Shown here: one piece after another, positions 28,200-39,981 of the stretch
How the letters are laid out: every line of letters begins with the position of its first letter
How positions within the stretch are numbered: position 1 is the stretch's first letter
Assembly (NCBI RefSeq): GCF_007655135.1
Contig: NC_045128.1
Location: 41,987,885-42,051,884, forward strand
Source: Punica granatum
Lineage: Eukaryota > Streptophyta > Magnoliopsida > Myrtales > Lythraceae
Direction: 5' to 3'
DNA length: 64,000 nucleotides
Notes under the pieces: generated by a model
Databases searched by the model: none
Seen by the model: only the letters and a program-made list of their open reading frames with translations
What the model was told of the DNA's origin: nothing
Made by a program: the position numbers and the translations under genes

Positions 28200-28340
28200 A
28201 GCGTAGAGTAATGGTGTACGCTCTCGCATAAAAATCAAGAGATTCCATCATTTGGACTACTTATGTCCCTTTATTTAGTAATGAGTACTTATAATTCATT
28301 GTTCTATATACATGGACCCTCCTTGTAAAAAAAAAAAAAT
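28200..28340 (+). mobile_element. SINE-like element, family B, copy 2
   Basis: Starts near AGTAATGGTGTACGCTC, runs through CCCTTTATTTAGTAATGAG and TATATACATGGACCCTCC, and ends in A13. It shares order and words with 9455-9610. Confidence 0.5.
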
Positions 28341-28729
28341 CAATATCGCCTCGGATAAGATGATTAATGCCCTCCAGACGTGAACTGAAGAAATGAATGC
28401 TCCATGACAGATGCAATAACTTGCGAGTTAGACAATCAGCACATAGTTTGCCTCCCGATAAGTGTGAGTAACCTGAACTCCAAACCAGATACTCTATACC
28501 AATGTTTAGTGCCAAGCCATTAATCCTCAAACTTAGAATATTTGAGTTTCAGATTGAGATATGAGATTGAATGGCACTGTAGTGGAACCTTTTCTTAGCT
28601 TCTCGTGTTTCTTAAAGTGGGTTCTTGACGGCCCTCCCAGCTATAAGTGCTAGTAAAATTTCGCCTCTTGATGTGTCTTCTAATGATAAATCGTGACTAT
28701 ACTAAAATATCTTCTAGTTAATCAAGGTG

Positions 28730-28912
28730 GATTGGTTTAAGCGGTTCGGTATTTATTCCGCTTAAGTAAGGTCTCGGGTTCTAGTCCTTGTGAATACAGA
28801 AAATCCACGCTATGAGAGCTTTACCATTAATGGGCTGACCCGATTTAACTGGATTAGTCGAAATCCAATTAGACTTCCGAATATCATAGTTCACACCGGA
28901 AAAAAAAAAATC
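28730..28912 (+). mobile_element. SINE-like element, family A, best copy
   Basis: The head GGTTTAAGCGGTTCGGTA resembles a tRNA-derived A-box region. GGTCTCGGGTTCTAGTCC is a good B-box. The body has CTATGAGAGCTTTACC, GGATTAGTCGAAATCC and GAATATCATAG, and the end is an A10 tail after CACCGG. Two poorer copies lie at 10800-10935 and 11525-11700. Confidence 0.6.
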
Positions 28913-29640
28913 TTCTAGATTCCTTGTAAAGAGCGGAAAATCTTCTTCGTAGGTTCCACTTTTCGAAAATATGTAGAATGAATCAATATGATAATAAATG
29001 GATACTGAACGTGGAGGGACCATTAGTAGAGCAATATTAAATCAAATCATATAGGGTTAAATTCGAATTCAAATGAGACAAGCAATGAGTTTCCTTTCGA
29101 TACGTCTCAACCAAATCCCAAACCTTTTCCTTGAACTTTTTCTTCCTTGCGATGGTTTTCTTTGACCCCTCCCTTGACTGCCAAGCAACTAATGGAATCG
29201 TTTAGGTCCAACAAAGCACGATGCCCCCATTTTGTTCTTTCTCCACTTTGGCTCCATTCAATCCATAGACACGTACAAAGAGAATTGATGAAAAGAATAA
29301 TGACATGAAATTAAACCAACCCCTTGCATTAATTTTTCCGTATACATACAAAACAATGGAAACAAAAGAAACAACGAACTCAATCTCTCTCGATTTCATC
29401 TATACTTTTCGCACCCTTTCTTTTTTCTCTTTTTTTATTTGTATTCACATGCAATAATGCACGAATATTATTCTAACAAGAAATATATATATATATATAT
29501 ATATAATCCCATGACTTAAATTTTTAATCCCCTCTAATGGAAAAAACCGAAGAAAAGAATAATTAACTATTATTCTCTATTCTATTACTTATAATAATTA
29601 AAAAGGGAAAAAATTAGAAAATTAAAGAAGCCGTCCCTTA

Positions 29641-32434
29641 TTAGTTGCTGGAGTTATTGCTGATCTTATTGTTGCCGCTCGGTATGCTGTTGCCGGAAGG
29701 CGCGTGGCCTGGGATGCTGTTACTAGTGCTGTTGCCGGCGTGAGACGAGCTGCCACCAATGAGGGATGAGATGGCGGCAGCTAAGGCGGCGGTGAAGTTC
29801 GGGTCGGATGTCAGGGCAGCCGTTAGGGTGTCGTTGATCCCCTGGTGGTCCGACGATTGAGCTGCTTTTACATCCTGAGACGTTTGAAGCCCGGAGAACT
29901 TTGACTGGTTGTATAAGGCCTGTCCAAAGATCTGGGGCAACAATGCAGCGGAAGAGCTGGGGAAGTTTTGAGTAGGGTTAAGGAAGGGCACTTGCAGTTG
30001 GCTTGGCGGGGATTGCAAGAGGGAGCTTGAGTTCGGATTTTGAGTTAGGTCGAGGGTGACAGTCGGGAATGGGGCTGAGGCGGAGATAGTTGCCATGCTC
30101 GAAGAGCAGGGCAGGAGTGTCCTTGTAAGGAAGTTTGTGTTCATCAAGCCGTCAGAGCTGGACATCGAACCGGATAGCAACATCCTAGCTGCTGATGAGG
30201 TCGTTGATGCCATTGCCATTGCTGCCGGTGGCAATGGATGGTTGTGGTTACCCTCATACGTAGTTATAAGTATCGTACGATCCTCTGCACATCTTTGTAC
30301 CTGTTCGATAAGGGGATGTAAATAATATGTTAGTAGGACATTCGATATGTAAACACAACCTTGAAATGACGATGAGAGCAATCTAATTTATATGGAAAAC
30401 AAAAGCTAAGCAACAACAATCGCAATTTTGCTCGGCAATCAAATGCCTAAGATATATCTTGGTGCATAAGGTGAACTTGATCATGATCACCAAAGCAACC
30501 ATTTCAATAACTAGTCGATATTAGCTATCACTTTATCAGACTATGGTGATTGATATATAACTCAAAGGCTTATAAATTAACTAGCATGGAGGGGAAAAAA
30601 AAAAGCGAAAAAGACAAATGGAAATTTACCTGTTTCCTAACGGGGCAGCCCGCAGCCATGGTGCATCGATAGTAAGCTCGAGGACACGGGTTTCCTTTCG
30701 CCATCTTCTGTCCATACTTTCTCCATTGGCATCCATCCGTTACCTGAGAACATGCTGACTTTCATTAATAATGAAAAGAACTTAATGAAAACCGAAATGG
30801 TTATCGGTCAAGCATACTCCATGAATCTGGTTTGTCTAAAATATGTACCATTGCTGCCTCGGATCGAGCTCGGACTGAAACCCGAGCCTTCCTCATCGTA
30901 GCCTCCGTCTGGTCAACATTACTATTCTTTGGTGGACTGAACCTTTGAACTTTGTTTGGGCTCCACCCTCGGGTTGATACGTGCTGATTGGGACTAACCT
31001 CTCTTCTACTTCTCTTACCGTACTCCTTATTGCTCCTATCTTGATCCATTGAAACACCCCTTGATGCCACCTCAGAGTTATTCACCGGAGATCCAGATCG
31101 GTCGGCGCTCCGCTCTTCTGATGAGGTCGGGGAATGATCATCCGTGTTAGGATCCTCCGTGGATGCAAGACCAAGATCCATGAACTGCCTTGGCACCACA
31201 GGCCGGCCGTTGAGGGTGTCATGTCTCTTCTCATTCGGGTCTGGCTCGGAACCGTTCTTGGCCTTCTGCTCTTTCATAAGCGTGGATAGATGCACCTGGA
31301 GAGAATTGTAATTGCTCGTCACCTGGCTTAGCATGTTCCTCAACCTTTGGTTCTCTGCGCTCATCCTCTCAACCTCAGCTTGAAGCACTGCCAACTGACA
31401 ACAAAAAATGAAAATAAATAAAAGTTTAGAAGAAGAATTAAAGCAACCAATGACACAGTAAAACCTTAAATCGATCAGCTGTGTCTGCAGTGAAAAATTT
31501 AAAGGAAAAGAACAAAGGTACTATAAGTACCTAGTGAAATTAATTTGGACGACCGACTTTAAACTATTAATTACCAGCTAGCTAGTAAAAAGAGCAATTG
31601 TAACTATTTTTCTATAAAGTTATGACTTGTACCTCGCTCCGAGCTCTTTTATCTTCGGCGTTAGGAGAAATCCCGTCATCAACCGTAGACTGATCGCTGC
31701 TCGAATTTACTGTCAGGAGATTCAGACCAGTCTGCACAACAAGGAATTAATCAATCGGATATCAGTAACAAAGTTGAATGTATTCGCTAAACTTTGTACA
31801 TATTTTTTGGAGTTGATCAATGCGAGGTTCCACCACGGTTCCGAAAAAACAAACAAAGTCGTTGAATATAACCGATCCCCCATCCATTGCCAAGTGTAGT
31901 ACGTAAAATTCGAGCTCAAGAAAATGGAGTCATCATAGGGCTTACATTCACGTTGAGCTCTATCCGGGCTGGTGATCGGATGTCCGATGTCCTTTCACGG
32001 TCATCGTCCCCGCCGTGTGAGATGCCGTGGTGATCGGGCTGGTGATGATGACCGTCGTGGCTGGCTCTGGTGGTGTTACTGATAGCAAAGAAGTCCATCT
32101 CGTCGATGACCTTGTTGCCGATGACACCTTTCTGATCGGACGGGGCAGGAGAGTCGTCGTCCTCATGGGCGCAGGAGGAGCTGAGGCTCATGGGGAACTG
32201 GTGGTGGCGGTGGTCCATCGAGGAGAGGCTGCGGGACGTTATTGGTTTAACGGAGTAATTAAGGCGGTTGTTGGTGGCAGTGGCGAGGTCCGAGGGAGAA
32301 GACGACGACGATGGTGTCGAATCCGGGAAGGAGTTGAAGACAGTGGGGTGGTGATGGCGAAGGAAAGACACCGGAAATGGATCTGAATCAAAGGAGAGTC
32401 CACCTCCTCCTCCTCCTCCTGCTGCTTTCGCCAT
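29641..32434 (-). CDS. WRKY transcription factor, group IIb
   Basis: Five exons (coding order 32434-31946, 31731-31633, 31394-30849, 30743-30630, 30300-29641) give 635 residues. Nuclear factors of this group bind W-boxes (TTGAC); relatives in Arabidopsis include WRKY6, 31 and 42. The start is [20 protein letters not shown] with a His-rich, Ser-rich exon 1. Exon 3 opens with a leucine-zipper-like coiled coil ([20 protein letters not shown]). The WRKY domain has WRKYGQK at 385-391 and a zinc finger C405-x5-C411-x23-H435-x-H437. The intron after VRKQ is the V-type intron found in groups IIa and IIb. Downstream, VTLDLTQNP is a short LxL motif usual in this group. The C terminus is Ser/Asn-rich. 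Exon 1 low-complexity tracts coincide with GGA and GTG repeats in the DNA. A GA run (32467-32484) lies in the 5' UTR. Confidence 0.95.
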
Positions 32435-35400
32435 TAGAGAGAGATCAAGAAAAGATATAGTCGTCTCAGAGAGAGAGAGAGAGCAAATGACTCGGCAATA
32501 AAAGGGGTTAGACTGTGGAACACTATAAGCACAAGCTACAGTTTTTTTTTTTGGGTGTTTTATTGGGGTTTTGCCTTTCTTTCTTCTTCTATTTTCTTTT
32601 CTTTTCTTTTTCAAAATTTTTAAAAAAATAATAATAATAATTCTTTTTTTGTTTGGTCAATGGATCGAGCTGTCTAGATCCCTCTCACACGGTCATGCTC
32701 CTTAGCTAAGACTCGAGGTATAAGGTTTGGAAGATGCGTACAAAACCATATTGAATTTCGTTCGTCTGATTTTGAAAATTTTCTACATCACGTAAATTGA
32801 CTATCGATTGATTATCTACCCATCTATCATACCAAAATGAGATAGTGACTCCTATCTTTACACTAATCTCTTGAAATGAATTTACCAATTTCAATTACGA
32901 CGACCACTGTATTATTTAAACAACTGTGTTACCAGTTAAAATAGTGATAAAACGTTTCATAATTTAACTTGTCTGAAATATATCGTCTATGCGTGTTAAA
33001 CCTCCACAACTATATAGAGTCAAACGGTAGAAATACCATAGAACACTTGCGTATAATGTATGCCTAAATTTATTTATACATATATGTATCGACCTGAATT
33101 AAAACAATTATTGATTGTCATGGTAAATGGGAGTTAAAAGAATCACAAATTGTTATTAACGATTTCTAAGAATTCTGAGTCAATAAAAGTTTCGTCTATT
33201 TATAGATTTGGATGTGCTTAGATGACTGATTCGCTGGAATTTCTTGTTTGAGTTTGTTAGTCCATGTTTTCTTTTTTTAATTTACTATTTCCTTCCGGTA
33301 TGTCAGTTTATATTCTATGTGCTTGTGTCATTGAATTTGACTTGAAAGAGTAAGAACATGTAATGATCAAGGGGAATGAACACCGCCAAGTGGCAAAATC
33401 ACAGCATAGTATGCTAAATCGTGATTTGTTAGATAATGTTAATATTCTTTTTTTTTTCCTTTTGAAATCATCATTTATTGAGCACCACATGCCAACGTTA
33501 ATTGCTTAGATCTATATTTCTTCACCAGATCAATTTCTATAAAAAAGAAAAAAAAAAAGAACAGAGAAAGATTTGTTAATTGAGATCTGAAAACAGATGA
33601 GACCTATAAGGTCGGCCACAAAATAATATAGCGTGGAAAAAGATTCATCATTGAATATTAGATTGAAAACTCAATTCTCATTTTTAATCATTTCCCGTGT
33701 TATTTTCATTTTAATTTTTCTTTGGAATTGCAGTCTTATGACTAATAGAAGAATGGAAAAGTCATTTACCACGTGTAAAGAACATATCAAGAAAGAACTA
33801 AGAACTAAATTTCAGTTTGTTTTCAACACATTTAAGTCACTATGAAATTTTCACATATATAACCTGATAAATGAAGCTAAATTGATTGTAAATCATATTG
33901 TAATCCATTTGGACGTCCGCACATTTGATTCGTTGTAAGAGATAAAATTATTCTTTTGTATTTTGAGCAGTCAAATCATATATATAAGTGCGATACGCGT
34001 CCAAGGATTATTAAACGATCGATAAGTATTAGAAGAGAATTTGTTGCGCGATTTACGTTCAAAATGACGGTTTATTTAGCGATATTTGTGCAGATTTACT
34101 AATTCGATGATAAAGATCACTCTTCTCTCTCTCTCTCTCTCTCTAACTGGTCAGGAAATAGTCAAAGTATCACCGAAAATTTTGTATTTCATATCGGACA
34201 GTAACGAGAAAGAATTTAAGGTAAAATCCAAAAAAAAAAAATTTGTCTTGTAATGTGCAATAATTAATTAATTAATTAATTATTTTGTACCAAATATTTT
34301 AACTACAAAAAAAAAGGCAAATGAAATGAAGACGAAAAGAGTGTCAAGGCTGGGACGAACGGGATGGGGAGGTCCCCCTTCGAAAAGTGACAGTGGGCCC
34401 TACTGATAAAACCAGCGGGCCCCACACAAGGCACTATTTTACATTTTTGTCGTTTTATTATTATTATTATTTTAATAATAGACTCCCCCGGGATGAAGCG
34501 TGGGGTTTGTGATGGGGTGCGGATTTAATATTGACGCGTTTCAAGAAATCCACCGTCCCGATTGGTCAGCCAAAAGGGCAGTCCAAGTCAACGGTTTTGA
34601 TGGGTTTGGGTAGGATTGGGCCCTACTATGTGACTGACTAGGCCGAAGCTTGGCCCCAGATCTGGAGGATTTGACCTAGGCACGTAACAGAGGATGATGG
34701 CCTGGTTCGGACCGAGAGTAACGGGTTGACTGCGTCCTTTCACCCTGTGTGGACCGAATCCCTCGCCTCCCTTTAGTAAACTGTCTTTGAAGTTGACACA
34801 TTTTTTGAATTGTTTATTTATTTATTTTTTAATCATAGTTATTATTATTATTATCGCTCTCTTCTCCCTTCTATTCCCTTCATCTCACTTATTTTCTTTT
34901 TCTTAATCACAAAAAACATAGTTATTATTGCCTTAATATCTCCGGATATGTACGTGTGGAAAAACTCATCCAACACATTCCCTCACTGGAGTATGAACAC
35001 TATGTCTGGCAATAAAATGTTGAAATATAATTACTGACAAATAAATATTAATTTCAGAACAAGTTAAAGTGTCTAGAAAGTAACGATCTGACGCTACTGA
35101 AATTAAAATTAAAACTTAAATTAGAGAATTAACATAAACAGTTTTCGTAAACACCTATTAACATACTAAAAAAATCAATCTCTAAAATGCACAAAATCAT
35201 TTTCTTTTTTCAACAAACAAAACCATGTATTTGAAATAGTTCACTACACACGACTTCTACTTAACAATCAGCAAAAAAAAAAACACACTTATGCACCCAC
35301 CATTGCACTCCCAAACGAAAGCATAATGTCTCCTATTTAACCTATATATAACACATTCTCTTTATAAGTGTTTTGTCAATTACATTTTTATTTAGAAAAC

Positions 35401-36418
35401 GGAGGTGTAGCAGTAATAAAAGTTCTCATCCATTAACTATAAGGTTAAAATTCTCGTAATGAATCTCCTTTGTAACTAAAAAAAAATTCTTACTTTTTGT
35501 TTCTCTATTGTCGATTTCGTGGTGTACGCAACCGGCAACTTGGCACTCACCATATGGCTTGTTAAGCAAGAAATCCGGTTTTCTTTCGTGAATATTAACA
35601 TATATAGCATCAGGAAATACTTTAATTGGTGTAAAAAGTCTCATATTGATCAGAAATTTCTTACATGTCGCAATGGTTATATTTGATATAAACCCAAAAA
35701 AATTAATAAAATAATAAACATATATATATATATATATATAATTATTCAGTGACAAAAATATTGCTCTTGAATGAACATGAAACTTTGCATCAATGGCAGG
35801 TCAGAACCGAGTGAAAGGGTGTGAGCCGCTTTCTTTGAAGGGTCAGTCAACAAGAAGGGAAGCGAAGTAGGTGTCTTTTTGGTCATCTTTTTCCCTTTTC
35901 TTTTTGGGTCATCTTTTCCCCTTACTTTGCTTTTCTAGACCGTTGATGTTATTAATTAATAAATCAGTCCTAATTAACCGAAAACGATCGAGTTCATAGC
36001 ATGTGTAAAGTACTTTGCTATTGCCCACATCTCAACTCAGGATGGCAACGTGCCTTACCCGCAAGAAGAATATTTGTCGCTTTGGGTACTTTAGATCGAT
36101 CATTCATCGGGTTCAAAAGAGAATTCAAAATTGTCTCTTAACAAAACTTATGTCACTCCTAATTAATTTATCGTAAATTAATCGGATACATAGAGACATA
36201 AACATTTTCAACTGAAGTTGCATTCATTGGATTCAAATGAGAATAATTTTCTTTCTCCTTCTAGACTTTCGGAGTCTATTTATACGACTATTCGGTGGCT
36301 TACCAATTTCAAACATGTATTTAATTTTCCTCCAAAGATGATTTTTGTTCAAGGGGCGCGTTGGAATGATGGACAACACCCTAGCTATTGACACATTAAA
36401 CATAATCAAGCATACAAG

Positions 36419-36485
36419 GTTAATGTGCGATATATAAACCTAATTATTTAACTTAAATAATTAGGTTTATATATCGCACATTAAC
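36419..36485. repeat. Perfect 67-bp palindrome
   Basis: Two 33-base arms, beginning GTTAATGTGCGATATATAAA on the left and ending with its exact reverse complement on the right, meet at a single central C (36452). I checked pairing base by base; the next flanking pair (36418/36486) fails. It could extrude as a cruciform or be transcribed as a hairpin with almost no loop. Confidence 0.95.
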
Positions 36486-36583
36486 TAATAAGAAAATTCG
36501 ATGAAATTAATTTAATTAGTTTGTATATATGAGCATACGATATTTTGCACGAGGAGGACATGATTAAAACGTGGCAGAATTAA

Positions 36584-36584
<1 letters not shown>

Positions 36585-36619
<35 letters not shown>
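36585..36619. repeat. G35 homopolymer
   Basis: Thirty-five consecutive G between TTAAC and CTTCCC. It lies 100 bases from the palindrome. Confidence 0.95.
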
Positions 36620-38493
36620 CTTCCCTTTTCTTGTCCCCCTGCAAGATCTAATAAAGAAACTAGAAGCTTTTCCTTTTGTAGTACTTTAGATTAGAACCAG
36701 CTTTCGTGCTTTAGACATATATCAAAGGAGAAAGCCACTTTATAATTTAAGAAATATATATTTTTCCTTGAGACACGATAGATGAATTCATGCTTTTTTG
36801 TCACGTTCTTTTTTTTTTTCTCTCCTTTCTATTGTTACAAGATAAAGAAGGAAACCTAATCATACACGAAGAGTTTTACTGGTCAGGGACATTTCTTCTA
36901 TGGAAATGATTGATCATCAAATTTGGGACGCTGTTATATGAGGGCCATAGTCCTTCTTATAGAGCTTAATTAAAATGATGGAACTAAAATACATATATGA
37001 CACAGCGCAGAGACTGACAGACCCCAACTTGTGTCGAAGATTGGATTAAATACTGGGAAATAATCTAGTCTTGATGGAGATACATATGTGCCGGTATATA
37101 TTATTTGCTAAAAATTACCCGAAATCTGCAATATTCTAAAATATAATAGTGACTTATATTATCGTGGTAGTTACTGAAGCATACCACGGATAATTTTGAT
37201 CTTTGGTAAATAGTAAATGAAGGGATCCCATTCCTATAGATAAGTTCACTGGATTTGGTCATAGAGGTCTTTGCAAAAGATAATGATAGGTGTGGATGTG
37301 GAGAGATCATCATTTATTGATTCTAATCTTGACAAATGTTTTCAAAAAAAAAAATTATTATCTTGACAAACGCATTGAAATAATTATTTCCAAAATGTAG
37401 CATTATTTATCTATCCATTTGCGGCACATGAAGATATTTTTTACGCTTAAAAACATTATAGTAATCTGAGCCATAAAAGAAAAAAATGAGGCGAACACCA
37501 TAAAGATATTAAAATTATTAGGGTTTAAAAGGGAAGTGAGATTATGATGACATATGCTTGCACGATCGAATCAAGTCCAACAAATATTAAACACCTTAGG
37601 GAAAGGTTGAAATTAGAAGACATTATTAAATGGACCGACAAAATGAGACGTGACCAGATTTTATTAAAGACAAAGGGCAGAAATATAATGACTTTGATTA
37701 ATAATTTTAGTCCTCCTGAAACTTTTTCTTCCAAAAAAAAAAAATTCAACAGCATTGAGTTGTTGGTCGCCTCTGATTTTAATTCTTCAAGTCTATTTGC
37801 AGATATGTTTGACCTGATAATTTTTCAAGACATGACAAAGTAAAGATTATTGAATTACGATCGACCCAACTTATCAATTATACGTTTAATAAAGAAAATA
37901 TAAATTTAGAGTTCGGGAATATATATATATATATATATCATTACACGAAAGAGCGATCGAGATTCTTTTCAGACTGATCTGAATTCCATTTCATAAACAA
38001 TGTGTCGACCGACCTGTATGCTTTTTTATGATCAAGCATGGTTTTCAACACAAATAATAAAACTATGGCTCATTATTATTATTATTATTTTGGTGAAAGC
38101 AAGATGGTCAACAACAGTAGAATACGAGATTTTTTTGTCCGACTTTTCTGGTGAGGATTATATATGCCTGCCGCTTGGATGAATGTACAGAAAATCAAAA
38201 GTACAGCTAGAAAGAAAAATATTAATGTGAAATCTGTAGTTTCCCAGAAAAATTAAAACACGCTTTATGGAGTTAGATTAGATATGATCTCTTGCTCTTT
38301 TCTTTTAGGATATATATATATATATATTATCTTGGCATTAAGAAGACAGGAAATTGAGACCCCATTATTCATTGCCGACCAAACTGTGAACCTGTCCTTC
38401 CTTCCTCTTCCCGTCTCCCACAATGTCAGCCTTGTCGTCAGGAAATCGAACCAATTTTAGCACAGTTGTATTTTGTCCCGGAATCTAACTTTC

Positions 38494-38564
38494 CAATTTT
38501 AGCAATCTTTTCGGTAAGCAATTTTAGCAATCTTTTCGGTAAGCAATTTTAGCAATCTTTACTA
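38494..38564 (+). repeat. 25-bp tandem repeat, about 2.7 copies
   Basis: The unit CAATTTTAGCAATCTTTTCG plus GTAAG repeats from 38494, 38519 and 38544. The copies are identical where complete, so the expansion is recent. Confidence 0.9.
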
Positions 38565-39981
38565 ATATAGCCCCTCTAATCCAGCCATGGTCGTAGTTGT
38601 GGGACGTTCATCACATATGGGTGCGTATAATATATCTACATACATTGTATGACATGGTCCGACATCTCTCTTTTTAGGACCAGTGAGACCGATGATATTC
38701 GGTGATACTTCGTTTTGAGCGAGAGCGGACCGGATTTGAATGAGATTGGGGGGAACATTGACTTGGAAGTGATGGAAGGGTTAAGAGGTTGGACCCTACT
38801 CAAAGCGTAGGAAGAGGCTAGTGAATGAAGTGAGAAGTCCGCAAGATTAGTTGAGAAGATTTGACTCTCTACGCTGCACACCTCAATGAGTTCTCCTCAC
38901 CCTCATGTAAAATTATTTCATGAGATCTTTTGCTTTCGCACCAGTTCACAACAACTACTCGATATCTGCCGTTGTAAGGATGATAGCTCTTGACGCCGGG
39001 TGTGGCCTCGTTGATCCTTAGACATCGAGTACTTGACGGATCAGGGCTTCTAAAAAGAGGTCATAATCCGATATCATGTAAAAGTACGAGCGACGGGAGA
39101 GCTAGCTACAAACAACAATAAATTTTGCGGACGAATTCAGGGAAATAAGAAACGGTGGTTACAAGATATTAAAGCGCTTCGTAGAATTTCTTGGCAGCAC
39201 CACCTGCTGTGGAGATGTTTCCTCTTATTTCCTCTTCCCTAAAACTCTATACACTAATATACGCTCCCAATCAAGACAACGAGCTCCACGACAGTTTCCC
39301 GAGTTTCTTATCCAGATAATGAAATTCCCCGAGACAGAGCGATGTCCATCCATGTCAAACTCAGCATAATGAAGTTTCTGTCCAAATCAACGGTTTTTGT
39401 GTTCAGACTTCCGGTCAGCGCACGAGAAAGGAAAATTTTCTGAATGCCATTACTCAAACGGGAAGATATGTCGGTCCCCACTGGCCAAAAGCAGCACAAT
39501 AAGTTCCAAACGTACCGAAATGGCCCATCCAATAAATCCTATAGCGTGCAGCAGTGATCAACTACCTCAAACCTGCTACCCAACCCGGGATATAGAGCCG
39601 GGATTCCAATCAAGCAGGTCCAATTCTCGGGGATTTGGAACGGATAAAGTTATGGTGCTAATAGCAAATCAGATCAAAACCAAAGAGGAAAAGATTATCG
39701 CGGATAACCACATAGCGGAGGGTGCTGCATGCCCTACTCCCAGCAAACTAGAACTCAAATTCGACAATAGCAGACGGGCAATGACCAAAGTAGGCATTTC
39801 CACTCGGTGAAGCATTACCACACGATGTCAAAAGGCACAGCAGAAAGATACTACTAGTAAAGCATCGCCACAATTCCTACTATATTAACGGATCACACCG
39901 AGGCCCAACTTGCCAACTTGTAAGATGGGACAGTGGGCTGTTATTTAGTGCACATAGACTTCAAGAGAAGCGGCTAAATTT

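Larger units (their letters stand above)
27601..29640. other. Spacer between the aspartic proteinase and WRKY genes
   Basis: Contains the proteinase promoter region, a 60-bp-period direct repeat, two SINE-like elements and an (AT)n run at 29483-29505. The last several hundred bases before 29641 should hold the WRKY 3' UTR. No gene seen. Confidence 0.55.
32435..39981. other. 7.5-kb AT-rich spacer
   Basis: No convincing gene. It holds the WRKY promoter region, a (CT)n run (34126-34144), (TTAA)n-like runs near 34261, (TA)10 at 35721-35740, the perfect palindrome at 36419-36485, the G35 tract, (AT)10 at 37919-37938 and a 25-bp tandem repeat. The DLH 3' UTR lies at the right end. ORFs of 60-137 codons here show no domain. 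Confidence 0.55.

Noticed and set aside
32027..32386. 119-codon plus-strand ORF rich in Val and Gly
   Set aside because: It is antisense to WRKY exon 1, whose repeats (His, Ser, Gly tracts) keep the other strand open.
36419..36485. MicroRNA precursor
   Set aside because: A perfect stem with a one-base centre leaves no loop, unlike plant precursors; kept as a palindrome of unknown origin.
39170..39215. Possible terminal exon reading GAAKKFYEAL on the minus strand
   Set aside because: An acceptor-like site precedes it, but no upstream exons or family match could be found.
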